A DNA stretch of 64,000 nt, taken from Bradyrhizobium erythrophlei (GTDB lineage: Bacteria; Pseudomonadota; Alphaproteobacteria; Rhizobiales; Xanthobacteraceae). The translations under genes were made by a program, and so were the position numbers. A model generated the notes under the pieces. It saw only the letters and a program-made list of their open reading frames with translations, was not told the origin of the DNA and made no database searches. Below are positions 16,433 to 25,395 of this stretch, in pieces. The first letter of the stretch is position 1, and every line of letters starts with the position of its first letter. The stretch lies in assembly GCF_900142985.1 (NCBI RefSeq), contig NZ_LT670849.1, positions 868,001 to 932,000 of the forward strand. The letters are read 5' to 3'.

Positions 16433-17151
16433 GCCGCGGTTCGACTGAGCGCCATCGGCTTCGGCCGGCGATCGGGCAGCCTTGCACTGGCACGGTCTTC
16501 CAGGGCGCCCCGGTTCAGAATCTTCACCGTTCGCTTGCCTGCCAAAGTAATGACGCCGCGGTGCTGCAGATCCGTCATGGCACGACACACGGTCTCGACC
16601 GAGACGGCGAGATATTCGGCTATGTCATAGCGCGTGACGGGCAGTTCCACCTGCCCCCTTGTTTCTAACGCTCGCTCATCAAGCGAAAGCAGGAAGGACC
16701 CGACCTTCTCAAGCGCGGTGACGCCACCAACGATCAGGAGTTGTTCCTGGGATCGCGTAAGGGACTGGAACGCTACCTCGCGCAGTTCACGCGCGAACTG
16801 CGGATCACGCTCCGCGAAAAGTTCAACCCGTCCGCCGGGATAGCTTGCAAGCACAGTCTCCTCGGCAATCGCTTCGATCGTCTCCTCCCGCCTGTTGTCG
16901 GAGACAAAGAAGAAATCCCGCGGCAGCATCAGATCGACGATTTGTCGCCGCCCGTCCGAGCGGATTAAGCAGCGCCGGACCGCGCCAACGATAACGTAAT
17001 ACCAATGGCCCACAGGTCCTGAATCATTCGAAATCTCCTGGCCGCGATGACATTTCACAATCACTGCAGATGGATCGAGGCGTTTCAATGCATGGGGCTG
17101 CGCTGAAAGTATCCGCCGATAGTAGTCCGCTGCGTGGGTTCTCGTTTTCAT
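16429..17151 (-). CDS. FixK-like Crp/Fnr-family transcription regulator
   Basis: About 240 residues. N-terminal cyclic-nucleotide-fold beta roll (VIVKCHRGQEISNDSGPVGH and the VGAVRRCLIRSDGRRQIVDL strand), long dimer helix (ELREVAFQSLTRSQEQLLIV), and a C-terminal helix-turn-helix VTRYDIAEYLAVSVETVCRAM with E and R in the positions that read TTGA half sites in FNR/FixK. The cysteine cluster that carries the iron-sulfur centre of FNR is absent, so it is of the FixK kind and probably controlled at the level of transcription. The ATG at 17151 is the likely start; upstream residues are not family-like. It is the obvious candidate to bind the many TTGAY-N4-RTCAA boxes in the window. Confidence 0.88.
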   Translation of the reverse strand: MKTRTHAADYYRRILSAQPHALKRLDPSAVIVKCHRGQEISNDSGPVGHWYYVIVGAVRRCLIRSDGRRQIVDLMLPRDFFFVSDNRREETIEAIAEETVLASYPGGRVELFAERDPQFARELREVAFQSLTRSQEQLLIVGGVTALEKVGSFLLSLDERALETRGQVELPVTRYDIAEYLAVSVETVCRAMTDLQHRGVITLAGKRTVKILNRGALEDRASARLPDRRPKPMALSRTAA

Positions 17152-17796
17152 GACCGCGTCCCTGTTCGAGGAGCCGTTCGTATCAAGAGAAACCATCCTT
17201 CCGCAGAACCAACTATGGCTCAGCAATAACGATCAAAAAATTCGGTAAATTTGCATACGTAAAAATACCTAATGCGGTCACGGATGAAGGACGACGGGGA
17301 CGATCATTGGTCAATGACGGACGCGGACGCCGCTCTTCATGCTGCTTGTCACCCCGATCAGAATCTGACGCTTTTCGGATTCGAGGGGAACCGGTAATAC
17401 TCGCGTTCCATCCCGCCGACTGGAGCCCGGCTTGTGACGACCAGATGACGCTCAACAATGAGATACTCTCCCGGTGTTCCGCAAGCACGCCGCGGGACTA
17501 TTGGGCGTTTCGGTCGAGGGGGTGTGGTACCATGCCGCCTTCGCTCGTGACCGTCGGCCGCATTTGCCGCTGCTCGGCGATTTAACCCAAGGGCGACGTC
17601 TACCGCGCCTGTCGCGCAAGCGAGGGCGTCTGCGAGCGCGCAATATTTGCCCTCGAAATGGCGTGCGGCCTGACGGTGCCTACGCCAACCTTGTCGCGAG
17701 AATCCAGATGCGCCTCGCTGCCGACGCCGACGCATAGCCGATCCGAAAGAGATTCCGATCGGACCGGCGTGGACGATTCAAAAACCTTCCGTGAAA
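17152..17796. other. Intergenic region, regulatory only
   Basis: About 640 bases with no convincing gene on either strand. The left part is AT-rich (17214-17270) and holds the TACGTA-centred site; the right end is the promoter of the PRC-barrel gene. Open frames in 17300-17750 are GC-rich shadows with no family similarity. Confidence 0.5.
17244..17269 (-). promoter_or_regulatory. Imperfect palindrome with TACGTA upstream of fixK-like gene
   Basis: GGTA at 17244 and TACC at 17266 bracket an AT-rich segment with TACGTA at 17256-17261, about 105 bases upstream of the Crp/Fnr start. A similar TACGTA direct repeat precedes the second kinase gene (35735). It may be a FixJ-type response-regulator site; this is inference. 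Confidence 0.3.
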
Positions 17797-17810
17797 TTGA
17801 CGATGGTCAG
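17797..17810 (+). promoter_or_regulatory. FixK/FNR-type box upstream of PRC-barrel gene
   Basis: TTGACGATGGTCAG, one mismatch at the last base, centred about 66 bases upstream of the start at 17870. Confidence 0.5.
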
Positions 17811-17869
17811 TGCTGCCCCGGGGTCCCGGAATTATCCTAGCAACTCTGGTCAAACTTCAGGAGAGAGCC

Positions 17870-18271
17870 ATGGTTGCCTCCGCAGTATTCCGAATGCCCC
17901 TGATCGGGGCCGTACTCGCGCTCGCCCTCGCCACAGGGCCCGCGTTGCCACAAATGGGGGTACAACTCGTCAAGGTAGACCTCTCGGTCGTGGCGAAGGG
18001 CTATCGGATGAGCAAGCTGATTGGGAGCAGCGTCATCAACGACAAGAACGAGAAGATCGGGACTGTCGATGATGTGATCGCGGACAAGGACAAGAAGCAG
18101 CTGAGTTTCGCCGTGTTGCAGGTCGGCGGCTTCCTCGGCGTGGGCGGGCATCTTGTGGCGGTGCCGTATGACAGCTTAGTCATTGACGATACCGGCCAGA
18201 AGATCACCCTGCCCGGCGCGTCGAAGGACGAACTGAAGAAGTTGTCTCAATTCAACTATCCGGCATCGTGA
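17870..18271 (+). CDS. Exported PRC-barrel domain protein
   Basis: 133 residues. A signal peptide (PLIGAVLALALATGPALPQ) is followed by one PRC-barrel beta domain: GSSVINDKNEKIGTVDDVIA near residues 50-70, then KQLSFAVLQVGGFLGVGGHL and VAVPYDSLVID. Such domains occur in photosynthetic reaction centre H subunits, RimM and many periplasmic stress proteins; the molecular role here is unknown. The ATG at 17870 follows GGAGAGAGCC. Its stop overlaps the GTG start of the next gene (GTGA), so the two are translationally coupled, and the FixK-type box at 17797 probably drives both. Confidence 0.85.
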   Translation: MVASAVFRMPLIGAVLALALATGPALPQMGVQLVKVDLSVVAKGYRMSKLIGSSVINDKNEKIGTVDDVIADKDKKQLSFAVLQVGGFLGVGGHLVAVPYDSLVIDDTGQKITLPGASKDELKKLSQFNYPAS

Positions 18272-18960
18272 AGCCGCTAGCTGGGAAAGCCCAGATGCTC
18301 GGATCGTCAGAAGATATCTCAGAAGATATCCTTGACCGGATGCGCACGCGCGAGGTGACAGGCGTCTTCCATTCGCGGAAGGCGCTCACCGACGCCGCAG
18401 AGGAGCTGCTTGTTGCGGGAATCGACCGCGCGGATATCGACGTCAGCGCCTCGGTCGACGAGCTGGACCGGCGCTTGAATTACCAGTCAATTCCTGCGGC
18501 GGATCTCGTCGATATGCCGATCACCCCCCGGCAATCTTTCATGGGCATCGACGACGTGCTAAGCGCCGAGGCCGTCGCTGGCAGCATCGCCGGATGCATC
18601 GCCGCTATCGCCGTTGCAACCATCCTTGTCGCGCGGGGCACAGAGCCTCTCTACGTCGGCATCTTTTCGATAATGAGCGGGCTTATCGTAGGCCGCATAG
18701 CGGTGACCCGAGTACGTCGGCGGCTATATCGAGAGCGCACACTCGGATTGGAAAAGCAGTCTGAATGGCGGGGCTTGCTTATCTGGGTGCGAGTCCGATC
18801 GCCGGAGAAAGAAGCCGAAGCCCAGGAAATTCTGACCCGACACGGTGGGAAAGCCGTCCATGTTCATGAAATCGAACTGGCAACACGGTCGGAGGATCTT
18901 CCGCTCCACTCGCTACGGGTCGACCCTTGGTTGGGCGACGAACGATTGGGACGGCCGTAG
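18268..18960 (+). CDS. Membrane-associated stress protein, 17M/YflT-like
   Basis: 230 residues with a GTG start overlapping the upstream stop codon; an ATG nine codons later is an alternative. N-terminal soluble segment with REVTGVFHSRKALTDAAEEL resembles the 'general stress protein 17M' fold (small ferredoxin-like domain that detects residue pairs across a flexible loop). A pair of hydrophobic helices follows (residues about 107-150, AGSIAGCIAAIAVATILVA and IFSIMSGLIVGRIAV), then a second soluble part with LLIWVRVRSPEKEAEAQEIL. A short direct repeat encodes SEDI-SEDI near the start. Co-transcribed with the PRC-barrel gene. Function unknown; family call moderate. Confidence 0.68.
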   Translation: MKPLAGKAQMLGSSEDISEDILDRMRTREVTGVFHSRKALTDAAEELLVAGIDRADIDVSASVDELDRRLNYQSIPAADLVDMPITPRQSFMGIDDVLSAEAVAGSIAGCIAAIAVATILVARGTEPLYVGIFSIMSGLIVGRIAVTRVRRRLYRERTLGLEKQSEWRGLLIWVRVRSPEKEAEAQEILTRHGGKAVHVHEIELATRSEDLPLHSLRVDPWLGDERLGRP

Positions 18961-19061
18961 CGCTACCACCACGATGACCTTAAGCGGCCGCTTCGGTAGG
19001 AACCAGCAACCCACTCTGGAACCGCCCTCGCTCGCCACGGCCGACAAAACTGGAGCGGAAG

Positions 19062-19075
19062 TTGATGGTCGTCAT
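19062..19075 (+). promoter_or_regulatory. FixK/FNR-type box upstream of BON-hsp20 genes
   Basis: TTGATGGTCGTCAT, one mismatch at the last base, centred about 103 bases upstream of the BON protein start at 19172. Confidence 0.5.
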
Positions 19076-19171
19076 GGCCGCGCGCGTGACGCCTGATAAA
19101 ATTGGTCGTGATCGGTAGCCTATTCCACCGAGCCACCAAATCTGCCCCTTTATCCAGACGAGGAGCTAATC

Positions 19172-19828
19172 ATGAAGTCCGACAGTGAAATAGAGCGCGA
19201 TGTTCGCGAAGAGTTGAAATGGGATCCCCATCTTGTTGATGCCGAGGACATCGCTATCTCGGTCAAAAATGGCGTCGTCACGCTTGCGGGTTTCACCCAC
19301 AGTTACGCCGACAGGATCGAAGCGGAACTCGCCGCGAAGCGCGTCGCCGGAGTTCACGCTGTCGCGAATGACATCGAGGTCCGGCTGCCGGCGATCGATC
19401 AGCGTCCCGATCCGGACATTGCCAGAGAAGCTGTCGCAACCCTGAAGTCGGAACTGCCGATCTCTCACGACAGGATCAAGGTCATCGTGAAGGCCGGCTG
19501 GATAACCCTGGAAGGCACGGCGGAGTGGCAATATCAGAAAACCTCCGCTGAAACCGCGGTGCGAAAAGTGAAGGGCGTCAAGGGTGTCACCAACGTCATT
19601 ACGGTGAAGCCGAAGGTGGAACCCTCGGAGCTCAAGCGCAAGATCCAGGACGCATTCAAGCGAAATGCCGAGGTGGATGCCGATCGGATCACCGTCGAAG
19701 CGAACGGCAGCGTGGTGACCCTTAAAGGCACCGTTCGTTCCTGGATCGAGCGCGAGGAAGCCGAGCGCGTCGCCTGGTCGGCGCCCGGCATCACCAAGGT
19801 CGAAGACCGCATCGTGGTCAGTCCGTGA
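19172..19828 (+). CDS. Triple BON-domain protein
   Basis: 218 residues made of three BON domains at about 1-70, 76-145 and 148-216. Each shows the pattern D-x-x-I-x-V-x-x-G-x-V-x-L-x-G, for example DIAISVKNGVVTLAGF, DRIKVIVKAGWITLEGT and DRITVEANGSVVTLKGT. BON domains bind phospholipid or other membrane surfaces and are common in osmotic-shock proteins of the OsmY kind. There is no evident signal peptide, so unlike OsmY this one may stay in the cytoplasm. The ATG at 19172 follows GAGGAGC. It is 64 bases upstream of hsp20, likely one transcript. Confidence 0.9.
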   Translation: MKSDSEIERDVREELKWDPHLVDAEDIAISVKNGVVTLAGFTHSYADRIEAELAAKRVAGVHAVANDIEVRLPAIDQRPDPDIAREAVATLKSELPISHDRIKVIVKAGWITLEGTAEWQYQKTSAETAVRKVKGVKGVTNVITVKPKVEPSELKRKIQDAFKRNAEVDADRITVEANGSVVTLKGTVRSWIEREEAERVAWSAPGITKVEDRIVVSP

Positions 19829-19892
19829 CAGCGCCGTTTCAGCCGATACGACGCACATTCAGCAAATCAACCGAGGCAACAAGGAGGTTCCC

Positions 19893-20369
19893 ATGAGGCT
19901 AACGTCACTGGTTCCATTTCGTGATGGCGGCGCGTTGACGCGACCTGATTTCGGACTGTTCGGTCTGCATCGCGAGATTGATCGGCTGTTCAGTGAATTC
20001 GCGCAGGGGGTAGGCCCGAGCGCGAAGATTATCCCCAACATCGAAATCTCGGAAACCGACAAGGCAATCGAAATAAGTGCGGAGATGCCGGGCCTCGAGC
20101 GCCAGGACGTCGAGATTTCGATTGACGATGACACCCTCACCATTCGCGGCGAGAAGAAGATCGAGGAAAAACAGAAAGACAAGAACATCCAGCTCAGCGA
20201 ACGCAGCTACGGCGTGTTCCTGCGCGTGCTGCAACTGCCGCCCGGCATCGATCCGTCGAGCGTTCAGGCCACCATGTCGAAAGGTGTTCTGAAGATCGCG
20301 ATTCCGAAGCCGGCCAAATCCGAGCCGAAGAAAATCGAGGTCAAGGAAGAGAATAAGGCCGCCGCTTGA
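19893..20369 (+). CDS. Hsp20/alpha-crystallin small heat shock protein
   Basis: 158 residues. The N-terminus RLTSLVPFRDGG and FGLHREIDRLFSEF are typical of bacterial class A Hsp20. The alpha-crystallin domain follows (IIPNIEISETDKAIEISAEM, residues about 46-140) with the A-x-x-x-n-G-V-L signature present as ATMSKGVLKIAIPK, which includes the C-terminal IXI-type anchor (IAI). The start follows the strong site AAGGAGG. It is upstream of dnaK and would hand substrates to the DnaK system encoded next. A perfect stem-loop overlaps its stop codon and may protect or limit the transcript. Confidence 0.92.
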   Translation: MRLTSLVPFRDGGALTRPDFGLFGLHREIDRLFSEFAQGVGPSAKIIPNIEISETDKAIEISAEMPGLERQDVEISIDDDTLTIRGEKKIEEKQKDKNIQLSERSYGVFLRVLQLPPGIDPSSVQATMSKGVLKIAIPKPAKSEPKKIEVKEENKAAA

Positions 20370-20386
20370 GTCCCCCAAGCGGCGGC
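20358..20386 (+). repeat. Perfect stem-loop over the hsp20 stop codon
   Basis: Arms GCCGCCGCTTG (20358-20368) and CAAGCGGCGGC (20376-20386) enclose a 7-base loop. There is no T tract, so it is more likely an RNA stabiliser or attenuator than a classical terminator. Confidence 0.6.
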
Positions 20387-20431
20387 GGGACGCGCTGGCC
20401 GTCTTTCCTCCCGACGCACCTGGCGCGTCCC
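20387..20431 (+). repeat. Second inverted repeat between hsp20 and dnaK
   Basis: Arms GGGACGCGC (20387-20395) and GCGCGTCCC (20423-20431) with a loop of 27 bases directly follow the first stem-loop. Together they could form a tandem structured spacer that separates expression of hsp20 and dnaK. Confidence 0.45.
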
Positions 20432-20501
20432 GCAGATTAATCGAACAAAGTCTGAAACGGCGAAACCGTTTGCACGCATCTTTTGAACAAGGAGCCTGAT
20501 C

Positions 20502-22421
20502 ATGGCGAAGGCAATTGGCATCGATCTCGGAACCACCAACTCTTGCGTTGCCGTGATGGAAGGAAACAAGGCCAGGGTGATCGAAAATGCTGAGGGCGGC
20601 CGCACCACGCCGTCGATGGTCGCCTTCACCGACGATGGCCAGGTCCTGGTCGGCCAGCCCGCCAAGCGCCAGAGCATTACCAATCCGGAAAACACGGTCT
20701 ACGCCATCAAGCGGCTGATCGGCCGACGCTATGACGACCCGATCACCGCGAAAGACAAGGCGATGGTGCCCTACCATATCGTGCCCGGCGATAACGGTGA
20801 CGCCTGGGTCGAGGTCAGGGGCAAGAAATACTCACCGAGCCAGATCAGCGCCTTCATTCTCACCAAGATGAAGGAAACCGCGGAAGCCAATCTCGGCAGC
20901 GCCGTCACGCAGGCGGTGATCACCGTGCCGGCCTATTTCAACGATGCCCAGCGCCAGGCCACCAAGGACGCCGGCCGGATTGCCGGTCTTGACGTGATGC
21001 GTATCATCAACGAACCGACCGCGGCGGCACTGGCTTACGGGTTGGACAAGAAGGGAAGCGGCAAGATCGCCGTCTATGACCTCGGTGGCGGCACCTTCGA
21101 CATTTCGATTCTTGAGGTCGGCGACGGGGTGTTCGAGGTCAAATCGACCAACGGCGATACTTTCCTCGGCGGTGAGGATTTCGACCAGCGGATCATGGAC
21201 TATCTGGCTGACGAATTTCGCAAGGAGAACGGCATCGACCTGCGCAGGGATCGCCTCGCGCTGCAGCGGCTCAAGGATGCCGCCGAAAAGGCCAAGATCG
21301 AACTCTCGAGCGCCACGCAGACCGAGGTCAATCTGCCCTTCATAACGGCGGATCAGAACGGGCCGAAGCATCTTGCCATCAAGCTGTCACGGGCAAAGCT
21401 GGAGGCCCTGGTCGACGATCTGATTCAGCGCACCATCGAGCCGTGCAAGGCGGCGTTGAAGGACGCGGGTTTGCAGGCCTCTGACATCAACGAGGTCGTG
21501 CTGGTCGGCGGCCAAACCCGGATGCCGAAAGTCCAGGAAACCGTGCAGAAACTGTTCGGGCGGGAGCCGCACAAGGGCGTCAATCCGGACGAAGTGGTCG
21601 CAATCGGTGCGGCGATCCAGGCAGGCGTGCTGCAGGGCGATGTCAAGGACGTTCTCTTGCTCGACGTGACGCCGCTGTCGCTCGGAATCGAAACACTTGG
21701 CGGCGTCATGACTAAGCTGATCGATCGCAACACCACCATACCGACCAAGCGCAGCCAGGTTTTCTCGACGGCCGAGGACAATCAGACGGCAGTCACCATC
21801 CGCGTCTTCCAGGGTGAGCGCGAGATGGCGGCCGACAACAAGCTCCTCGCCCAGTTCGATCTGGTCGGGATTCCGCCGGCACCGCGAGGCGTCCCGCAAA
21901 TCGAGGTCACCTTCGATATCGACGCCAACGGCATCGTCAACGTCTCAGCCAAGGACAAGACGAGCGGCAAGGAGCAGAGCATCCGGATCCAGGCGTCCGG
22001 CGGCCTGAGCGAGGCGGATATCCAGAAGATGGTCAAGGAGGCCGAAGCGCACGCCGAAGAAGACAAGCGCCGCAAGGAACTTGTCGAAGCGCGCAACCAG
22101 GCCGATGCTGCGATCTACAGCGCCGAGAAGGCCCTGAAAGAAGCGGAGAACAAGATCTCCGCGGACCTGAAGAGGCAGGTCGAACAGGCGGTCGCCGACG
22201 CCAAGCAAAATCTGACGTCGGAAAACGTACAGTCGATCCACCAGGCGACGGAACGTCTGCAACAGGCCGCATCCGGGATTGCCGAAGCCCTGACTCGCGC
22301 GGCCTCGCAAGGCGCCGGCGGGCAAGCCGGATCGTCCGGCGATGAAAGCGGTTCTGCCGACGACAACGTTGTCGATGCCGAATTCGAGGAAGTCGATCCG
22401 CGCGGCCGCAAAGCATCCTGA
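20502..22421 (+). CDS. dnaK: Hsp70 chaperone DnaK
   Basis: 639 residues, normal length. ATPase domain with [17 protein letters not shown] at the start, the phosphate-2 loop [14 protein letters not shown] and the adenosine motif [14 protein letters not shown]; the substrate-binding domain begins after the linker [17 protein letters not shown]. The usual EEVD-like acidic end is replaced by a tail rich in Gly/Ser/Asp and finishing [13 protein letters not shown]. It binds and releases unfolded polypeptides in an ATP cycle. The start follows AAGGAGCC. As GrpE and a CbpA-type co-chaperone are encoded immediately downstream and the whole group sits in a stress island, it is probably a second DnaK beside a housekeeping dnaKJ locus. 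Confidence 0.97.
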   Translation: MAKAIGIDLGTTNSCVAVMEGNKARVIENAEGGRTTPSMVAFTDDGQVLVGQPAKRQSITNPENTVYAIKRLIGRRYDDPITAKDKAMVPYHIVPGDNGDAWVEVRGKKYSPSQISAFILTKMKETAEANLGSAVTQAVITVPAYFNDAQRQATKDAGRIAGLDVMRIINEPTAAALAYGLDKKGSGKIAVYDLGGGTFDISILEVGDGVFEVKSTNGDTFLGGEDFDQRIMDYLADEFRKENGIDLRRDRLALQRLKDAAEKAKIELSSATQTEVNLPFITADQNGPKHLAIKLSRAKLEALVDDLIQRTIEPCKAALKDAGLQASDINEVVLVGGQTRMPKVQETVQKLFGREPHKGVNPDEVVAIGAAIQAGVLQGDVKDVLLLDVTPLSLGIETLGGVMTKLIDRNTTIPTKRSQVFSTAEDNQTAVTIRVFQGEREMAADNKLLAQFDLVGIPPAPRGVPQIEVTFDIDANGIVNVSAKDKTSGKEQSIRIQASGGLSEADIQKMVKEAEAHAEEDKRRKELVEARNQADAAIYSAEKALKEAENKISADLKRQVEQAVADAKQNLTSENVQSIHQATERLQQAASGIAEALTRAASQGAGGQAGSSGDESGSADDNVVDAEFEEVDPRGRKAS

Positions 22422-22479
22422 AACATTCCGGCTTCAGGCTGACGCGGTGAGACGTCGAGTACAAAATCGGGAGCATGAC

Positions 22480-23013
22480 ATGGCGGAAAACATCATGGAC
22501 AACGATGTCAACTCGTCAGCGTCGGGCGAGAGCAATGATAACGATCCGGCATCCGAAATCGCTGCTTTGCGTGAGCGGTTGATGCGGGCGCTGGCAGAGA
22601 CCGAGAATACCAGGCGTCAGGGTGAACGGCGCACGCAGGACGCCCAGCAATACGCGATCACGAACTTTGCCCGCGAATTGCTTCAGGTTGTCGACAATCT
22701 GCGCCGTGCCCTCGGCGCCGCCGAGGGGGACGCTGCAAAGGCAGACGGATTGATCGCGGGCGTGGCCGCCACCGATCGCGTTCTGACACAGATCCTCAAT
22801 CGCTTCGGCGTCAAGGAAGTCAGCGCCCTCAACCAGCCTTTCGATCCTGGCAAGCACGAAGCGGTGATGGAGACGGATCAGACCGAACAAACACCCGGCA
22901 GCGTCGTCCAGGTTTTGGAAAACGGCTACACGCTTCACGACCGTTTGTTGCGGCCGGCGCGCGTCGTGGTGGCAAAGTCGCCACAAAAATCGCGGCAGCC
23001 GGCAGAACAATGA
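22480..23013 (+). CDS. grpE: GrpE nucleotide exchange factor
   Basis: 177 residues. A disordered acidic N-terminus is followed by the long dimeric helix (EIAALRERLMRALAETENTR) and the C-terminal beta domain with FGVKEVSALNQPFDPGKHEA in split form, and QTPGSVVQVLENGYTLHDRLLRPARVVVAK, the standard GrpE signature. It releases ADP from DnaK. I use the ATG at 22480 because the longer frame would overlap the end of dnaK out of character. It lies 58 bases after dnaK and 45 bases before the CbpA gene, so one operon. Confidence 0.94.
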   Translation: MAENIMDNDVNSSASGESNDNDPASEIAALRERLMRALAETENTRRQGERRTQDAQQYAITNFARELLQVVDNLRRALGAAEGDAAKADGLIAGVAATDRVLTQILNRFGVKEVSALNQPFDPGKHEAVMETDQTEQTPGSVVQVLENGYTLHDRLLRPARVVVAKSPQKSRQPAEQ

Positions 23014-23058
23014 CGCCACATTCGCTCGGCTATGCCGGCGTGCAGACAGGAGTGGGCA

Positions 23059-23976
23059 TTGGCCGTGGACCCCTATACAACGCTGGGCGTGAAAAAGCAT
23101 GCGACCCAGGAAGAGATTCAAAAAGCCTATCGCCGGCTGGCGAAAAAGCTGCACCCGGATCTCAATCCCGGCAACAAGATTGCCGAAGACAAGTTCAAGG
23201 AGGTTTCGGCTGCCTACGATCTCTTGGGCGATCCGGACAAGCGCGCGCGGTTTGACCGCGGCGAAATCGACGCCTCAGGCACGGAGCGGCCGCGCCAGCA
23301 GTACTACAGGGATTTCGCCGATCAGAACGGTTGGTCCGCCGCCTACACCAACAACTCGGGCTTTTCCGATTTCGGCGATTTCGCCGGCAGCGAAGATATT
23401 CTCTCGGAGATCTTCGGCCGTGCCGGCAGCGCAGGCCGCCGCCGGCGGGGCCAGGACGTCCGCTATCATCTCGAGCTTTCTTTCCTTGATGCCGTCAATG
23501 GCGGCAAGCAGTCTATTGTTCTTCCTGACGGCACCACGCTGGACGTCAACATCCCGCCGGGAACGCGGGACGGCCAGATCTTGCGACTGAGAGGCAAAGG
23601 CCGCCCGGCGCCGGGCGAAGGTCCGGCAGGCGACGCGCTGATCGAGATCAGCGTGCTGCCGCATCCCTACTTCACCCGCAAAGGCGACGACATCTATCTG
23701 GACCTGCCGATATCGCTGAAAGAGGCGGTGCTGAGCGCCAGGGTTCGGGTCCCCACCCCCGGCGGAGTGGTCACCGTGGCGGTACCAAAATGGTCAAATA
23801 CCGGCCGCGTTCTGAGGCTGAAAGGACGTGGCGTGCCGCGTGCCGACGGCAGCAAGGGCGATGAATATGTCAAGCTGATGCTGATGCTGCCAGAAAAGCC
23901 GGATCCGAAACTCGAAGCATTTGTCGCTGGGTGGCAGCCAGTGGAATACAGTCCGCGGCAATCGATGGGAGTGTGA
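23059..23976 (+). CDS. cbpA: CbpA-type DnaJ co-chaperone
   Basis: About 305 residues from a TTG start preceded by AGGAG at good spacing; an ATG at 23032 would add nine atypical residues. J domain at residues 3-68 with the HPD tripeptide in KKLHPDLNPG, a glycine-phenylalanine linker (SGFSDFGDFAG), and two C-terminal peptide-binding domains (DVRYHLELSFLDAVNGGKQS; KGDDIYLDLPISLKEAVLSA). It lacks the four CxxCxGxG zinc repeats, which separates CbpA from DnaJ. It stimulates the ATPase of the adjacent DnaK. The next gene encodes its modulator CbpM, 2 bases away. Confidence 0.93.
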   Translation: MAVDPYTTLGVKKHATQEEIQKAYRRLAKKLHPDLNPGNKIAEDKFKEVSAAYDLLGDPDKRARFDRGEIDASGTERPRQQYYRDFADQNGWSAAYTNNSGFSDFGDFAGSEDILSEIFGRAGSAGRRRRGQDVRYHLELSFLDAVNGGKQSIVLPDGTTLDVNIPPGTRDGQILRLRGKGRPAPGEGPAGDALIEISVLPHPYFTRKGDDIYLDLPISLKEAVLSARVRVPTPGGVVTVAVPKWSNTGRVLRLKGRGVPRADGSKGDEYVKLMLMLPEKPDPKLEAFVAGWQPVEYSPRQSMGV

Positions 23977-23978
23977 TT

Positions 23979-24263
23979 ATGGAAATCCAGGAATTCATCG
24001 GTCGATCGCACCTCGATACGCTGACATTAAATGCCTGGGTCGAAGCGGAGTGGCTAGTACCGGTAGCCAGCAAAAAGACATTTCAATTTTCAGAAGCCGA
24101 TCTGGCGCGGGCGCGGCTGATCGGGGATCTCAAGGCGGATTTCGGCGTCAACGACGAGGGCATTGCGATCATTTTACATCTGCTCGATCAATTGTACGGG
24201 CTGCGCTGCCTGGTCAGGGATATTCAGGCGGTGGAAGCATCCGATCGCAAGGATGTCGGCTGA
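23979..24263 (+). CDS. cbpM: CbpM chaperone modulator
   Basis: 94 residues, a MerR-like single-domain protein: EFIGRSHLDTLTLNAWVEAEWL at the N-terminus and the helical segment DLARARLIGDLKADFGVNDEGI typical of CbpM. It binds the J domain of CbpA and inhibits it, tuning DnaK activity. The start is 2 bases after the cbpA stop, showing tight coupling. Its 3' end overlaps the convergent, broken LLM oxidoreductase gene by about 40 bases. Confidence 0.88.
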   Translation: MEIQEFIGRSHLDTLTLNAWVEAEWLVPVASKKTFQFSEADLARARLIGDLKADFGVNDEGIAIILHLLDQLYGLRCLVRDIQAVEASDRKDVG

Positions 24264-25265
24264 CGGGCGTCGATGCGACGGCGTATTTCGGCCACGATTT
24301 CGAAAGAGCGGAGCCTCGCCGTGTTGTCGTAGATCTGCGCCGTTAACATCAATTCGTTTGCATCGGTCTCGGCGATGAGTGCCTCAAGCCCCCGCTCGAC
24401 GGCGTCCGGAGCACCGACCGCGGAATAGGCCAGCGCCTCCTCGACTCCCTTCCGCTCCAGGGGCGACCAGAGTTCATCCATGTTGTCGACCGGCGGCGGC
24501 AAGGGTTCGGGCGTGCCGCGTCGCAGGTTGACGAATTGCTGTTGCAGCGATGTGATGAGACGCCGCGCCTCGGCATCGGTATCCGCGGCGAAGGCATTGA
24601 CGCCAACCATCGCGAAAGGCTCGGAAAGCTGTTCCGACGGCTGAAAGCGGGCGCGATACACATCGAGCGCCCGCATCAGCTCCGAAGGGGCAAAATGCGA
24701 CGCGAACGCAAACGGCAAACCGAGCATCGCAGCGAGCTGCGCACTGAACGTGCTCGATCCGAGCAGCCAGATCGGGACCCGCAATCCCGCACCTGGCACA
24801 GCCCGGACCGTCTGGCCGGGTTGCAGCGGTCCCAGCAGGGCCTGCAATTCCGTGACATCATGGGGGGAAACTCTCGGCGGTCGCGGCCAGATCCCGGCGC
24901 AACGCGCGCGCGGTTCGCTGATCGGTGCCGGGTGCGCGGCCGAGCCCGAGATCGATGCGGCCCCGGTAAAGCGATTCCAGCGTACCGAATTGCTCTGCGA
25001 TGACCAGCGGCGCATGGTTTGGCAACATCACGCCGCCCGATCCAACACGAATGGTCCTGGTGCCGCCGGCGATATAGCCGATCACGACTGCGGTCGCAGC
25101 GCTGGCGATGCCGGGCATATTGTGATGCTCGGCAAGCCAGAACCGCTTGTAATTCCAACGTTCGGCGTGTTGCGCCAGATCGAGCGAATTGCGGAAGGCC
25201 TGGGCCGCATCGCAGCCCTGATTAATCGGCGACAAGTCCAGAACCGAGAATGGAATCACCGGCAT
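24224..25265 (-). pseudogene. LLM-class flavin-dependent oxidoreductase, frameshifted
   Basis: The N-terminal part ([50 protein letters not shown]) reads in one frame to residue about 133, and the rest (DVTELQALLGPL, VPIWLLGSSTFSAQLAAML, VGVNAFAADTDAEARRL) in the next. The two join across a run of six C residues on the minus strand near 24866-24871; with five the frame is continuous and reads [11 protein letters not shown]. The intact protein would be about 346 residues, a luciferase-like monooxygenase of the MsnO8 group. A one-base homopolymer insertion can be a real mutation, phase variation or a sequencing error. Confidence 0.8.
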
Positions 25266-25395
25266 CTCCAGTTTTCAAATAATCTCGCGGCCAAGAGATC
25301 GCGGGCACACGCCAGATGCGATCAAGCTTCGTCCTTCCCATTATCTAGGCTTCTTCCGCAGCCGGCGTAGTCCCGCGCCGAACGAATTGCTGTTG

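Noticed and set aside
19829..19892. ROSE-type RNA thermometer before hsp20
   Set aside because: These occur before hsp genes in rhizobia, but the 64-base leader shows an open AAGGAGG site and no complementary anti-Shine-Dalgarno arm.
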